This document shows, in pieces, positions 43,431 to 52,593 of a stretch of 64,000 bases of DNA. The stretch's first letter is position 1. Every line of letters starts with the position of its first letter. This stretch comes from JAPOUP01 sp026708635. GTDB taxonomy: Bacteria > Pseudomonadota > Alphaproteobacteria > Rhodobacterales > Rhodobacteraceae. The notes under the pieces were generated by a model. It did not search any database, was not told the DNA's origin, and worked only from the letters and a program-made list of their open reading frames with translations. The translations under genes and the position numbers were made by a program. The DNA is taken from assembly GCA_965200115.1 (NCBI GenBank), contig OZ241336.1, positions 1,240,001 to 1,304,000 on the forward strand. Reading direction: 5' to 3'.

Positions 43431-44750
43431 ATGAGTGACGTTATCTCTTTCATTTCAAATACCCGATACGACGACCTGCCTGAATCGGTGATCCAGAACG
43501 CGGTAAACGCCTTGGTGGACACTCTGGGCGTCGGCATGAGCGCGGTGCAAACTGATATGTCCCGGATTATCTCAGCGCATGCGGCGCATATGTTTGGCGG
43601 AAACGCCGCGCAGATCTGGCCTGATGGCCGCAAAGCCAGCGCGGCCGGAGCAACGTTGGCCAACGGTATTACCATTGACAGTCTCGATGCCCATGATGGC
43701 CATAAATTGACCAAGGGCCATGTGGGCTGCGGAGTGATTCCGGCGGCAATTGCCATGGCGCAGGCCGAAGGCGTTACGGATGCGCGCGAGTTTCTGACCC
43801 TTGTGACCATTGGCTATGAGATCGGCACGCGCGCGGGCATCGCGCTGCACCGCAGTGCCTGCGATTATCACACGTCGGGAGCCTGGGTGGCGCTCGCCGC
43901 CGCCGCCATGGGCGCGCGCGTCCTTGGGCTGGGCGAGGCCCTGATACGCGAAGCCCTGGGCATTGCCGAATATCACGGGCCGCGCAGCCAGATGATGCGG
44001 GTGATCGATGCGCCGACTATGGTCAAGGACGGCTCCGGCTGGGGGGCGATGGCCGGCGTCTCCGCCGCTTATCTGGCCCGCGACGGGTTCACCGGCGCAC
44101 CGGCCATTTCGCTAGAGGCTGAAGATCTGGCCGATATCTGGGACGATGTCGGCGCCTGCTGGTATATCCAGGATCAGTATTTCAAATTCTATCCCGTTTG
44201 CCGTTGGGCCCAGCCCGCCGCCGAGGCGGTAATGACCTTGCATCGTGATCACGAATTTAACCACAGCGATATCACCGCGATTCGCGTGGAAAGCTTCCAC
44301 GAGGCCAAGCGGCTCAATGCTATCCCGAACAACACTGAACAGGCGCAATACTCGCTGCCTTTCTCGGTTGGGGCGGCGCTGGTCAAGGGTACAATCGGTG
44401 TGGACGAGGTGATGGAGCCGGGCCTGACCAATTCTGACATTCTGCGGCTGACCCGGATGGTCGAGATCGAGGAAACCGATACGTTCAACGCGGCCTTCCC
44501 CGCGCGCCGTTTTGCGCAGGCCCATATCACGCTGGCCGACGGGCGCGTTCTGACATCAGGGGTGACCGAGGCACAGGGCGACCCGGAAAATCGGGTCAGC
44601 CATGATGTCATTCGTGACAAATTCCTGCGCCTTAGCGAACCTGTGATGGGGCGGGACAAGGCAAGGGCCCTGTTGGCAGGCATTGAAGCCTTGCCCGCGA
44701 ACGGAGATCTTGGGGCGATGATTGCGCAACTCAGCCATAAAGAGATGTAG
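43431..44750 (+). CDS. MmgE/PrpD-family protein
   Basis: 439 residues: VIQNAVNALVDTLGVGMSAV near the start, GATLANGITIDSLDAHDGHKLTKGHVGCGVIPAAIAMA (the conserved D.D......HP-type segment), EALGIAEYHGPRSQMMR and the C-terminal lid domain with YSLPFSVGAALVKG. The family contains 2-methylcitrate dehydratase and cis-aconitate decarboxylase. Its substrate here is unknown; a hydroxy-acid dehydration or an isomerisation step would fit. Third gene of the oxygenase operon, 87 bp after ltaE. Confidence 0.9.
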   Translation: MSDVISFISNTRYDDLPESVIQNAVNALVDTLGVGMSAVQTDMSRIISAHAAHMFGGNAAQIWPDGRKASAAGATLANGITIDSLDAHDGHKLTKGHVGCGVIPAAIAMAQAEGVTDAREFLTLVTIGYEIGTRAGIALHRSACDYHTSGAWVALAAAAMGARVLGLGEALIREALGIAEYHGPRSQMMRVIDAPTMVKDGSGWGAMAGVSAAYLARDGFTGAPAISLEAEDLADIWDDVGACWYIQDQYFKFYPVCRWAQPAAEAVMTLHRDHEFNHSDITAIRVESFHEAKRLNAIPNNTEQAQYSLPFSVGAALVKGTIGVDEVMEPGLTNSDILRLTRMVEIEETDTFNAAFPARRFAQAHITLADGRVLTSGVTEAQGDPENRVSHDVIRDKFLRLSEPVMGRDKARALLAGIEALPANGDLGAMIAQLSHKEM

Positions 44751-44968
44751 TCATGCATACCCGGTGAACCGGATTCGACCGCATTTCAGAGCCTGATTCG
44801 CCGCCGCGTAAGCTTCGGTACGCCTCCCCTATCCGACCGGTTCCGTACCGGTCATAGGCAATCACCCGGAAGCTGTCGGTGACGGACTCCGCTATCCTCG
44901 CCCGTTCCAGTGGCGTGGTTTCGTCGAAAAGCCGGAAATCTCCTCCCAAGGGCCGCTCCTTTATCTCT

Positions 44969-46063
44969 TCAGACCTCGACCTCAACCCTGCCGATCGGGT
45001 TCGAGCAGCAGGCCAGAATATAGCCCGCGGCAACGTCATCGTCGGAAATTCCTCCGTTGTGGACCATGTGAACCTCTCCGCCGGTCTTTTTGACCTTGCA
45101 GGTTCCGCAGACCCCAAAGGTACATCCTGACGGGATGTTCAGCCCGACCGAGCGTGCGGCGGCCAGAACAGTGTCGGTCTCGGCTACTTTGGCGGTGACG
45201 CCGGAGCCGGTGAAACGGATCTCGGCCTGGGTGCCATCGTCGGGGACAACATCGTCCAGTTCCGGCTGATTGGCTTCGGCCTGAACCGGTACGACAAAAC
45301 TTTCCTGATGGTAGCGGTTCATGTCAAAGCCGAGACCGGCCAGGGCATCGCGCACGGCCTGCATGAAAGGTTCGGGGCCGCAGCAATAGACCTCGCGGGC
45401 CAGATAATCAGGTGCCATCAGACCCAGCATCAACTGATTGAGCTGGCCTTGATATCCGGTCCAGGGTCGATAGGGATCGGGCTCTTCCACTACGAATTTC
45501 AGATCCAGACCGGGTGTCCGGCAGGCCATGTGTTCAAGACGCTGGCGGAAGATGATTTCGGAAGGGCGTTTGGCGCAGTTGATGAAAACGATGTCCAGAT
45601 CACGCCCCTCATCCCACATGCACGTGGTCATCGACATCATTGGCGTGATGCCTGATCCAGCGGAGATGAACAGGAATTTGCGTGCCTGAGTGCCGGCATT
45701 GGTAAATAGACCTGCGGGACCGATCGCCTTAATCCGCGCGCCCGGTCGCAGATTGTCCAGCATCCAGCGCGTGCCGATACTGTCCGCTTGGGCCTTTGCG
45801 GTAATGGAGATGGACCGCGGACGCGAAGGCGAGGACGAGATCGTATAAGTGCGGCGCACAATCCCGCCGGGCTGGTTCGGGGCAGGGATTTCCAGCGTTA
45901 GAAATTGACCGGGATCATAGGAAAAGGGCGCCCCCGAAGCGGCGCGGAATATGAAACTCGCCGTGTCGGGCATTTCGGGGATCACCGAGACACATTCCAG
46001 AAGTTCACTGTCCTGCCAGATGGCAGGCGTGGTCTTTAGGCTCAAAGCGGTCATTTCACTCAT
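44969..46063 (-). CDS. gbcB: Ferredoxin-NAD(P)H reductase component of betaine demethylase
   Basis: 364 residues: an FAD domain (FSYDPGQFLTLEIP; RRTYTISSSPSRP), an NAD domain (FLFISAGSGITPMMSM; YCCGPEPFMQAV), then a C-terminal plant-type [2Fe-2S] domain with SGCTFGVCGTCKVKKTGGEV and the last cysteine in ILACCSNP. It passes electrons from NAD(P)H to the Rieske oxygenase. The ATG at 46063 overlaps the gbcA stop (ATGA). The 218 bp between its stop and that of the PrpD gene hold no gene I recognise. Confidence 0.9.
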   Translation of the reverse strand: MSEMTALSLKTTPAIWQDSELLECVSVIPEMPDTASFIFRAASGAPFSYDPGQFLTLEIPAPNQPGGIVRRTYTISSSPSRPRSISITAKAQADSIGTRWMLDNLRPGARIKAIGPAGLFTNAGTQARKFLFISAGSGITPMMSMTTCMWDEGRDLDIVFINCAKRPSEIIFRQRLEHMACRTPGLDLKFVVEEPDPYRPWTGYQGQLNQLMLGLMAPDYLAREVYCCGPEPFMQAVRDALAGLGFDMNRYHQESFVVPVQAEANQPELDDVVPDDGTQAEIRFTGSGVTAKVAETDTVLAAARSVGLNIPSGCTFGVCGTCKVKKTGGEVHMVHNGGISDDDVAAGYILACCSNPIGRVEVEV

Positions 46064-47280
46064 TCCGCTGCGATCGTCTCTGGGGTCCGCCGCTTGGCCA
46101 TTGTGGTGCAATACCAGTTGACGAACTGCATGACGCCTGCCTCTTGAATCGGGGAGTAAGGCCCGGGCGCGTAGGCCGGGCTGTTGATGCCCTGCTGATT
46201 GTCCTCGACCACGCGGCGATCCTCGTCATTGGTGGCGGTCCAAACCTCAGTCAGACGTTTGAGATCGTAATCGACACCTTCAACGGCATCTTTGTGGACG
46301 AGCCATTTGGTGACGATTTCGGTCTCGGTCGGACTCACTGGCGTCACGCGGAACACAATCGAATGATCTGGCAGGAAATGGTTCCATGTCGTCGGATAGT
46401 GGAATTTCAGCATCGAGCCAGCGTCGGCCATGGACACCCGCCCCATCCGCTTGCGTACGGCCACCTTGCCATCCATCGTAAAGCTTTCCGCCCCTTCCTT
46501 GAGCGGCATCCGCGCGACGCGGAACTGCCCGTCGTCGTGAAGATGGAACCGTGCTGGCAGACCGGCGGCCTCGCAGCGGTCAAAATGCGCGGACAGACGC
46601 GATGCGGCGCCTTCCTGAAGGCCGGCAACCGTGGGATCGTCCGGGAAGGTCCGGCACAATGCCGGGTGGTTGCCGCCGCAGTGATAGCATTCGCGGTTGT
46701 TTTCCCAGACCAGCTTCCAGTTGCCCCTTTCGATTATGGCGCTTTCAAAAGCGACCTTGGAATTGTTCAGATTATGCGGTTCCAGATAGGGACGCGCGAT
46801 ATCGGCAAACGTGTCGAAATCCGGTGCCTCGTCGGCCAGGCAGATATAGACCAACCCGGCCAGTTCACGGCAATGCACGGTTTTGAGCCCATGCCTTGAC
46901 GGATCGAAATCCGACCCCATGTCCCGTGCCCAGAGCAGAGAGCCATCCAATTCATAGGTCCACTGGTGATAAGGGCACACCAGTTTGGGCGCGTGGCCCC
47001 TGGCCGTCTTGCAGACGATCGAGCCGCGATGGCGGCAGCTGTTGTGAAAGGCCCGGATCCGGTTGTCGTCGCCATGCACGACAATCACCCGATAGGCACC
47101 GACCTTGTAAGCGACGTAATCACCGGGCTTGACCAGTTCACAGGCCGGGATGGCAAACAGCCACTCCCGATAATGAATGGATTCCAGGTCAGCCTGGAAG
47201 ACCGCCGGGTCAGTGTAAAATGCCCGCTCCAACGATGAGCCGGGCGTTCTGCGGGCCAATAGGGTCTGAATGGTGTTCAC
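46060..47280 (-). CDS. gbcA: Rieske oxygenase, GbcA/Stc2-type betaine N-demethylase
   Basis: 406 residues. The Rieske [2Fe-2S] site is C82-x-H84 (NSCRHRGS) and C102-x2-H105 (VCPYHQW). The mononuclear iron site is WENNRECYHCGGNHPALC with H200 and H205. The ECYHCxxNHP block is typical of the GbcA, stachydrine demethylase and carnitine oxygenase branch. The reaction is oxidative removal of an N-methyl group as formaldehyde. Glycine betaine is the most likely substrate, but the branch is broad. Operon with the FAD-GcvT gene (119 bp) and gbcB. Confidence 0.88.
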   Translation of the reverse strand: MNTIQTLLARRTPGSSLERAFYTDPAVFQADLESIHYREWLFAIPACELVKPGDYVAYKVGAYRVIVVHGDDNRIRAFHNSCRHRGSIVCKTARGHAPKLVCPYHQWTYELDGSLLWARDMGSDFDPSRHGLKTVHCRELAGLVYICLADEAPDFDTFADIARPYLEPHNLNNSKVAFESAIIERGNWKLVWENNRECYHCGGNHPALCRTFPDDPTVAGLQEGAASRLSAHFDRCEAAGLPARFHLHDDGQFRVARMPLKEGAESFTMDGKVAVRKRMGRVSMADAGSMLKFHYPTTWNHFLPDHSIVFRVTPVSPTETEIVTKWLVHKDAVEGVDYDLKRLTEVWTATNDEDRRVVEDNQQGINSPAYAPGPYSPIQEAGVMQFVNWYCTTMAKRRTPETIAAE

Positions 47281-47399
47281 CTTCTTGCTCTCCTGCTACG
47301 CTCCGCAAGCGGAATGTCATCGTACCGCCGCCGGGAGAATGAGCCCTGGCGGCGGTTTCGTTTCCGCTGATAATCCATGGCTTCACATCTTCCGGTCCA

Positions 47400-49808
47400 T
47401 CAGGCCCGCAGACGCCTGCCTTCGGGGTCAAAAGGCGGTTTGGACAGGATCGTGGCCGGGACGGATCCGCCTAGAATGGCCACGTTCACCCTGTCACCCG
47501 GTTTGGCCAATCCTGCCTTCACATAGCCAATCGCCAGCGATTTTTCGACATTATAGCCATAGGCCCCGCTGGTGATCTGGCCGGCGGGTGTGCCGTCCGG
47601 CAGGAACACCGGCTCACCACCCAGTGCGTCATTGTCCACGCCATGAACCTCCATCAGCACCATATTTTCGCGTGATTCCCGATCGGCAATGGCGGCATAG
47701 GCCTCTTTGTTCAGGAACTCCTTGTCCCTCTTCACAAGACCGGCCAAGCCCTGTTCCTGCGGCCAATATTCCGGGCTGTAATCACGCCCCCATGAGCCAT
47801 AGCCCTTTTCCAGACGCAGGCTCATCAGTGCGCGGCTGCCAACTGGTCCGGCACCGATGGCTTTGCCCGCCTCGATCAAAGCAGCGTAAAGCGTGGCCTG
47901 ATATTCGGTTGCGCAATGCAGCTCCCAACCCAGATCGCCGGTGAAGGATACACGCAGTGCCACCGCTTCGACCCCGGCAATTGTAATGCGTTTCGAGCGC
48001 ATGAAGGGAAAATCGGCGGTTTCAAACGAGGTCTCGGCCAGTCCCTGCAACAGGGCGCGCGACTGCGGTCCAGCCACGTTGAAACCACACATTGCCTCGG
48101 TCCGGCTTTGGAAGCCGGTGTCCTCGGGCAGCGGTACCTCGGCGAAGAAACGGCTATGGTAGCGTTCCGCCATGCCTGAACCGATGATCATGAATTCGTC
48201 CTCGGCCAGACGGGTCACGGTAAAGTCGCCGGCCAGACCGCCGCGCTTTCCGATCAGCGGGGTGAGGCAGGAGCGGCCCACGGACTTTGGTGCCCTATTG
48301 GCAAAGATCGCGTTCAGCCAATCCTCGGCCCCCGCGCCCTTGACCTGATATTTAGCGAAGTTCGAGATGTCGATGATGCCTGCCACGTTGCGTAGCATCC
48401 GCGCCTCGCGGCCCACGCTGTACCACCAGGGCTGACGGGTAAAGCCCGCGCTGTCCGGCGTGTCGGCATCAAAAAACAGTGGGTGCTCCCAGCCATAGTT
48501 CAGGCCGAATTTCGCGCCCAGTCCCCTTTGCATCTCATAGATCGGGCGGGTGCGCACCGCGCGGCCCGCCTCACGCTCTTCGCCGGGAAAGTGGATCTTG
48601 AAGCGGTTGGCATATTGGTCCTGAACCCGCGCCTTGGTGAACTCCTTACTGGCCCAATGACCGTAACGCGCCATGTCCCAGCCAAATATGTCGAGCCTGG
48701 GTTCGCCCTCGACCAGCCATTCGGCCGCGTGCCGGCCCATGCCACCCGACTGGCTGAAGCCCGGGATAATGCCGCAGCAGCAGAAATAGCCCTTCAGCTC
48801 CGGCACCGGACCCATCAGCACCGAACTGTCCGGTGACCAGATCATCGGGCCGTTGATGACGCGTTTGATCCCGGCAGTGCCGACAACGGGAACACGGTCA
48901 ATGGCGCGCAGCATGTTGTCTTCGATCCGTTCCAGATCATCCGCGAAAAGCTCATGGCCAAAGCCCGACGGTGTGCCATCTTCGGCCCAGAGTTTCATGT
49001 CCATTTCATAGGCGCCGACCAGCAGACCGTTGCCCTCCTGGCGCAGGTAATATTCGCCATCTCGGTCAGCAACCGAAGGCAGGCGGCGGTCCATGCCTTC
49101 GATTTCCGAGATCGCCTCGGTCACGAAATACTGGTGTTCCGTTGGAATGAGCGGCAGTTCGACCTCCGCCATCGCCGCCACTTCGCGTGCCCAGAGGCCG
49201 GCTGCGTTGATCACCCAGGGGGTGCGGATGTCGCCCTTTTCGGTGCGCACGATCCAGATACCATCGGGCTGCCGCTCGGTACCGAGCACAGGCGTGAACC
49301 GCATGATTTCGGCCCCGCGCTGGCGCGCGCCCACGGCATAGGCATTGGTCACGCCCGAAGGATCCACGTTGCCGCCGTCGGGTTCGAACATGATGCAGCG
49401 GATACCGTCAAAATTGACCAGCGGGTGCAGCCGCTCAGCCTCGTCCCGTGATACCTCGTGGAAATTCATCCCGTAGCGGTGCGCCCTGGCCGCCTGCAGG
49501 CGCAACTGTTGCTCGCGCGCTTCGGTCTGCGCCAAATACAGCGAGCCGGGCCGGAACACGCCGCAGCTCCGGCCGGTTTCGGCCTCAAGCTCGTTGTAGA
49601 GCGTCATCGTATAGTGCTGAAGGCGCGAGATATTCGTGCTGTCATGCAGCCCGTGAATATTGGCCGCCGCGTGCCAGGTGGAGCCCGAAGTCAGTTCGTC
49701 CCGCTCCAACAGGATGACATCGGTCCATCCCAGTTTGGCGAGGTGATAGAGGATCGAGCATCCGATTACGCCGCCGCCGATTACGACGGCCTGAGCGTGC
49801 GTGCGCAT
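47400..49808 (-). CDS. Dimethylglycine/sarcosine dehydrogenase-like protein (FAD plus GcvT)
   Basis: 802 residues: N-terminal FAD-binding VVIGGGVIGCSILYHLAKLG, then LTSGSTWHAAANIHG, where H46 corresponds to the covalent flavin site of DMGDH. The FAD domain runs to about 400 (GIIPGFSQSGGMGRHAAEWL). A C-terminal GcvT folate domain follows (VAGIIDISNFAKYQVKGAGAEDWL; LRVSFTGDLGWELHC; SLRLEKGYGSWGRDYSPEYWP). The enzyme oxidatively demethylates dimethylglycine, sarcosine or a related amine and loads the one-carbon unit on tetrahydrofolate. It fits one step after GbcAB. Confidence 0.9.
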   Translation of the reverse strand: MRTHAQAVVIGGGVIGCSILYHLAKLGWTDVILLERDELTSGSTWHAAANIHGLHDSTNISRLQHYTMTLYNELEAETGRSCGVFRPGSLYLAQTEAREQQLRLQAARAHRYGMNFHEVSRDEAERLHPLVNFDGIRCIMFEPDGGNVDPSGVTNAYAVGARQRGAEIMRFTPVLGTERQPDGIWIVRTEKGDIRTPWVINAAGLWAREVAAMAEVELPLIPTEHQYFVTEAISEIEGMDRRLPSVADRDGEYYLRQEGNGLLVGAYEMDMKLWAEDGTPSGFGHELFADDLERIEDNMLRAIDRVPVVGTAGIKRVINGPMIWSPDSSVLMGPVPELKGYFCCCGIIPGFSQSGGMGRHAAEWLVEGEPRLDIFGWDMARYGHWASKEFTKARVQDQYANRFKIHFPGEEREAGRAVRTRPIYEMQRGLGAKFGLNYGWEHPLFFDADTPDSAGFTRQPWWYSVGREARMLRNVAGIIDISNFAKYQVKGAGAEDWLNAIFANRAPKSVGRSCLTPLIGKRGGLAGDFTVTRLAEDEFMIIGSGMAERYHSRFFAEVPLPEDTGFQSRTEAMCGFNVAGPQSRALLQGLAETSFETADFPFMRSKRITIAGVEAVALRVSFTGDLGWELHCATEYQATLYAALIEAGKAIGAGPVGSRALMSLRLEKGYGSWGRDYSPEYWPQEQGLAGLVKRDKEFLNKEAYAAIADRESRENMVLMEVHGVDNDALGGEPVFLPDGTPAGQITSGAYGYNVEKSLAIGYVKAGLAKPGDRVNVAILGGSVPATILSKPPFDPEGRRLRA

Positions 49809-49844
49809 TGGATTTTCCTTTCAGGCAGGTGCCGCGGCGGGGTC

Positions 49845-51398
49845 TTATGGCTCCCCCGCTCCAATTTCTTCTTTGCGGTGAGCGATGTAGGTTTCCAGTT
49901 CTTCGGCAATGGCCGGATCCAGCACTGGCTCCCGGTATTCCCCGAGCGCACGTTGCCAGAGTTCAGTCGCCCGGGTCAGGGCATCCTTGGCCCCCGCGGC
50001 CTCCCATGCGCCGTGACCGGTCCAATCCGAGAGGATTGGTTTGTAAAACGCGGTTTCATAGCGTTCCAATGTGTGGGAGGTGCCGAAGAAATGGCCCCCG
50101 GTTGGCACATCGGCGATTGCGTCAAAGCCCAGCTCGCCTTCTGAGAAGTCGATCGGCTTGAGCAGCTCCATCATGTTCTGGATGATCTCGACATCGAGGA
50201 TCAGCTTTTCGTAGGAGGCGGTCAATCCCCCCTCAAGCCAGCCGGCCGCGTGATAGACCATATTGGCGCCACCCATGACCGCGCCCCAAGTCGCCATCGA
50301 GGTTTCATAGGCCGCCTGCAAATCCACCGCGTTCGACGCGTTGGCATTCGAGGTGCGATAGGGAATCCTGTAGCGTCGCGCGAGCTGTCCCGCGATCAGG
50401 TTCGCCTTGGTGTTTTCTGGCGTGCCGAAAGCCGGCGCACCGGATTTCATATCCACATTCGAGGTAAACGCTCCATACATGACCGGGGCCCCGGGGCTCA
50501 CCAGCTGGGTCAGCGCGATGCCAAACAGGGCTTCGGCGTTTTGCTGTGTCAGAGCGGCCGGCAGGCTGACCGGGGTCATCGCGCCCATCAGGGTAAAGGG
50601 GGTCACGGAAACGGGCTGGCCGTGAAGGGCCATGGCGATCAGCCCTTCCGCCATTTCTCCATCCAGAAGACGCGGCGAGTTAACGGAGATGATGGTGATG
50701 ATCCCGGGATCCGTCTCCATTTCCTCGGGAGAGATGCCGCGCGCGATGGCCATCATATTGATACCATCCATCGCTCTACCCTTGCCGATGGCGGTGCAAT
50801 GAAAGGACAGATCGCTGAGGCGCAGATTGGCGCGATAAGTATCCAGATGGCGGTTATTGGCCGGCAATTCCATTGGTGCGGTGACTTGGTTTCCGATGAT
50901 ATTGATCGCGTTGAAATGATGCGCGAGGCGTATGAAATTCTCGTAGTCCGCGAGGTTGCCCGAGCGCCGCCCGGTTATGCAGTCATGTACATTGGGAGGC
51001 CCCGCCACCAGTCCGAACGCCACGTTTCGCCCGCCGATGGTCAACTTTTTCGCGGGATTGCGTCCGGTCAGGGTAAAGGTCTCGGGGACCGTGCGGAGCG
51101 CCTCATCGATCACTTCCGCGTCAATTCGGATCGTATCTTCACCGCGGTCAACCTTGGCGCCCGCCGCTTCGAATATGTCCATGACGCGCGCGCTCATCAC
51201 GCGGATACCCAGCTCCGACAGAATCTTTAGCGAGGTGTTGTGGATCGCTTCGATCTGCTCTCGGGTCGCCAACTCCATCGGCGCATAAGGGTTATGGAGG
51301 TTTTGCCACGATAGCTGCGAAATGGGGGCCGAGCCCCGGCCTGCCCGGCCTCGACGACCACCGCTCCGGCGTTCGCGTGTTTTATCTACGTTACTCAT
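49845..51398 (-). CDS. MttB-superfamily (non-pyrrolysine) methyltransferase
   Basis: 517 residues: ATREQIEAIHNTSLKILSELGIRVMS, EALRTVPETFTLTGRNPAKKL, GPPNVHDCITGRRSGNLADY, PVSVTPFTLMGAMTPVSLPAAL, and GGGHFFGTSHTLERYE-like TGGHFFGTSHTLE near the end. It is the trimethylamine methyltransferase family, with an uninterrupted frame and no in-frame amber codon, so it belongs to the non-pyrrolysine type whose members demethylate glycine betaine, proline betaine or carnitine. These transfer the methyl to a corrinoid protein; no such protein is in the window. First gene of the mttB-DMGDH-gbcA-gbcB run. Confidence 0.9.
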   Translation of the reverse strand: MSNVDKTRERRSGGRRGRAGRGSAPISQLSWQNLHNPYAPMELATREQIEAIHNTSLKILSELGIRVMSARVMDIFEAAGAKVDRGEDTIRIDAEVIDEALRTVPETFTLTGRNPAKKLTIGGRNVAFGLVAGPPNVHDCITGRRSGNLADYENFIRLAHHFNAINIIGNQVTAPMELPANNRHLDTYRANLRLSDLSFHCTAIGKGRAMDGINMMAIARGISPEEMETDPGIITIISVNSPRLLDGEMAEGLIAMALHGQPVSVTPFTLMGAMTPVSLPAALTQQNAEALFGIALTQLVSPGAPVMYGAFTSNVDMKSGAPAFGTPENTKANLIAGQLARRYRIPYRTSNANASNAVDLQAAYETSMATWGAVMGGANMVYHAAGWLEGGLTASYEKLILDVEIIQNMMELLKPIDFSEGELGFDAIADVPTGGHFFGTSHTLERYETAFYKPILSDWTGHGAWEAAGAKDALTRATELWQRALGEYREPVLDPAIAEELETYIAHRKEEIGAGEP

Positions 51399-51504
51399 CT
51401 TTTCGCTCTGTGCGCAGGGCCCCGTTCACATGTGTCCGCGACTGACGAAACTACGCGATTGGCGCGACGGGGCATTGCACAATTCGGACATCTGATTTCA
51501 TAAA

Positions 51505-52500
51505 TCAGACATAGCGTGTCACAATTTTTCGGCGCGTCTGCGACGGGCTCTCGCCGAACTGCGCTTTGTAGCTACGGCTAAAATGGCCAAGGCTGGAAAA
51601 GCCACAGATCTCGGCGATCACCTCTAGCGGCTCGGTAGAGGACAGCACCATCCCCCGCGCTGCCCGCAGCCGCAGTTCCAGATAAAACCGTGAGGGTTGG
51701 GTCTGGACTCCACCACTGAACAATCGCGCCAGTTGCCGTTTCGACAAATCGACCTGCTCGGCGATCCAGGAAAGTGGTTTGGGATTACCCAGGTGCGCCT
51801 GCATCAGTTCGATTGCCTTTAACAGGCGCGGATCATTGACGCGGAACCGCCACTGGGCGTCCTGGCGTTGCATCTGAGTGGGCGGGCGAATCTGACCATG
51901 CAGAAACTGTTCGGCCACGTCATTCGCCAAAGTCGCTCCATGCACCTTGGTGATCAGCGCCAGCATCAGATCCATCGCGGCCGCCCCGCCGGCAGATGTC
52001 AGCACGTCGCGGTCCCAACAGTAGATTTCCCTGGAGGCATTCACATGGGGAAACGCCGTTTCCAGCGCTCGTTCGGTTTCCCAGTGGATGGTCACCCGGT
52101 GGTTGCCGAGCACCCCGGCCCGCGCGAGTAGCAAGGTGCCGCTGCTGACCGCGCCGATCATTCGCCCCGTCGAGCGCAGCCGGCGCAACCGTGAGAACAG
52201 GGTCGCATTCCCATAGTTTTCGGGGAGAAAACTGGCAACCAATATGGTCAGATCAGCGGTGGGAGCATCCGCAAACCCGTAGTGTGTCGCAATTTCAATC
52301 CCGCTGCTGGAGGCGGCATGCCCGACCCGTTCGCTAACCAGAGTCCAGTTAAACAGCGGGACTCCGGCCAAGCGATTGGCCGCCCGCAAGGGCTCGATGG
52401 CGGACGTCAGGGCCATCATCGAAAACCCGTCGATCAAGATGAACTGTATATCCATGGTGGGGTGGGAACCGGTGCGGCGCCCTTGCGGCTCTTGGCCCAT
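51505..52500 (-). CDS. GlxA-family (DJ-1/PfpI plus AraC) transcriptional regulator 2
   Basis: 331 residues: DJ-1/PfpI-like sensor (FILIDGFSMMALTSAIEPLRAANRL; IGAVSSGTLLLARAGVLG; TSAGGAAAMDLMLALI) and AraC domain (LSWIAEQVDLSKRQLARLFSG; PLEVIAEICGFSSLGHFSRSYKAQFG). The resemblance to the GbdR/CdhR group and the position just upstream of the mttB operon suggest activation by betaine or a derivative. AGGGG seven bases before supports the start at 52500. It is divergent from a LysR gene. Confidence 0.9.
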   Translation of the reverse strand: MGQEPQGRRTGSHPTMDIQFILIDGFSMMALTSAIEPLRAANRLAGVPLFNWTLVSERVGHAASSSGIEIATHYGFADAPTADLTILVASFLPENYGNATLFSRLRRLRSTGRMIGAVSSGTLLLARAGVLGNHRVTIHWETERALETAFPHVNASREIYCWDRDVLTSAGGAAAMDLMLALITKVHGATLANDVAEQFLHGQIRPPTQMQRQDAQWRFRVNDPRLLKAIELMQAHLGNPKPLSWIAEQVDLSKRQLARLFSGGVQTQPSRFYLELRLRAARGMVLSSTEPLEVIAEICGFSSLGHFSRSYKAQFGESPSQTRRKIVTRYV

Positions 52501-52593
52501 ATAATACCCCTATATTCATGGTTTTTCCCGAAGCGCTTTGTTGACTACAATAATTGAATCGCTTGCGTAAGTTCCCCAGGTTCTGGATCTGAA

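Noticed and set aside
44731..45117. 128-residue minus-strand frame between the PrpD and gbcB genes
   Set aside because: Most of it lies over the end of gbcB in another frame; the remaining 60 residues match nothing I know.
49845..51398. Pyrrolysine-containing MttB
   Set aside because: The frame has no internal amber codon and no pyl genes are visible; it is the non-pyrrolysine type.
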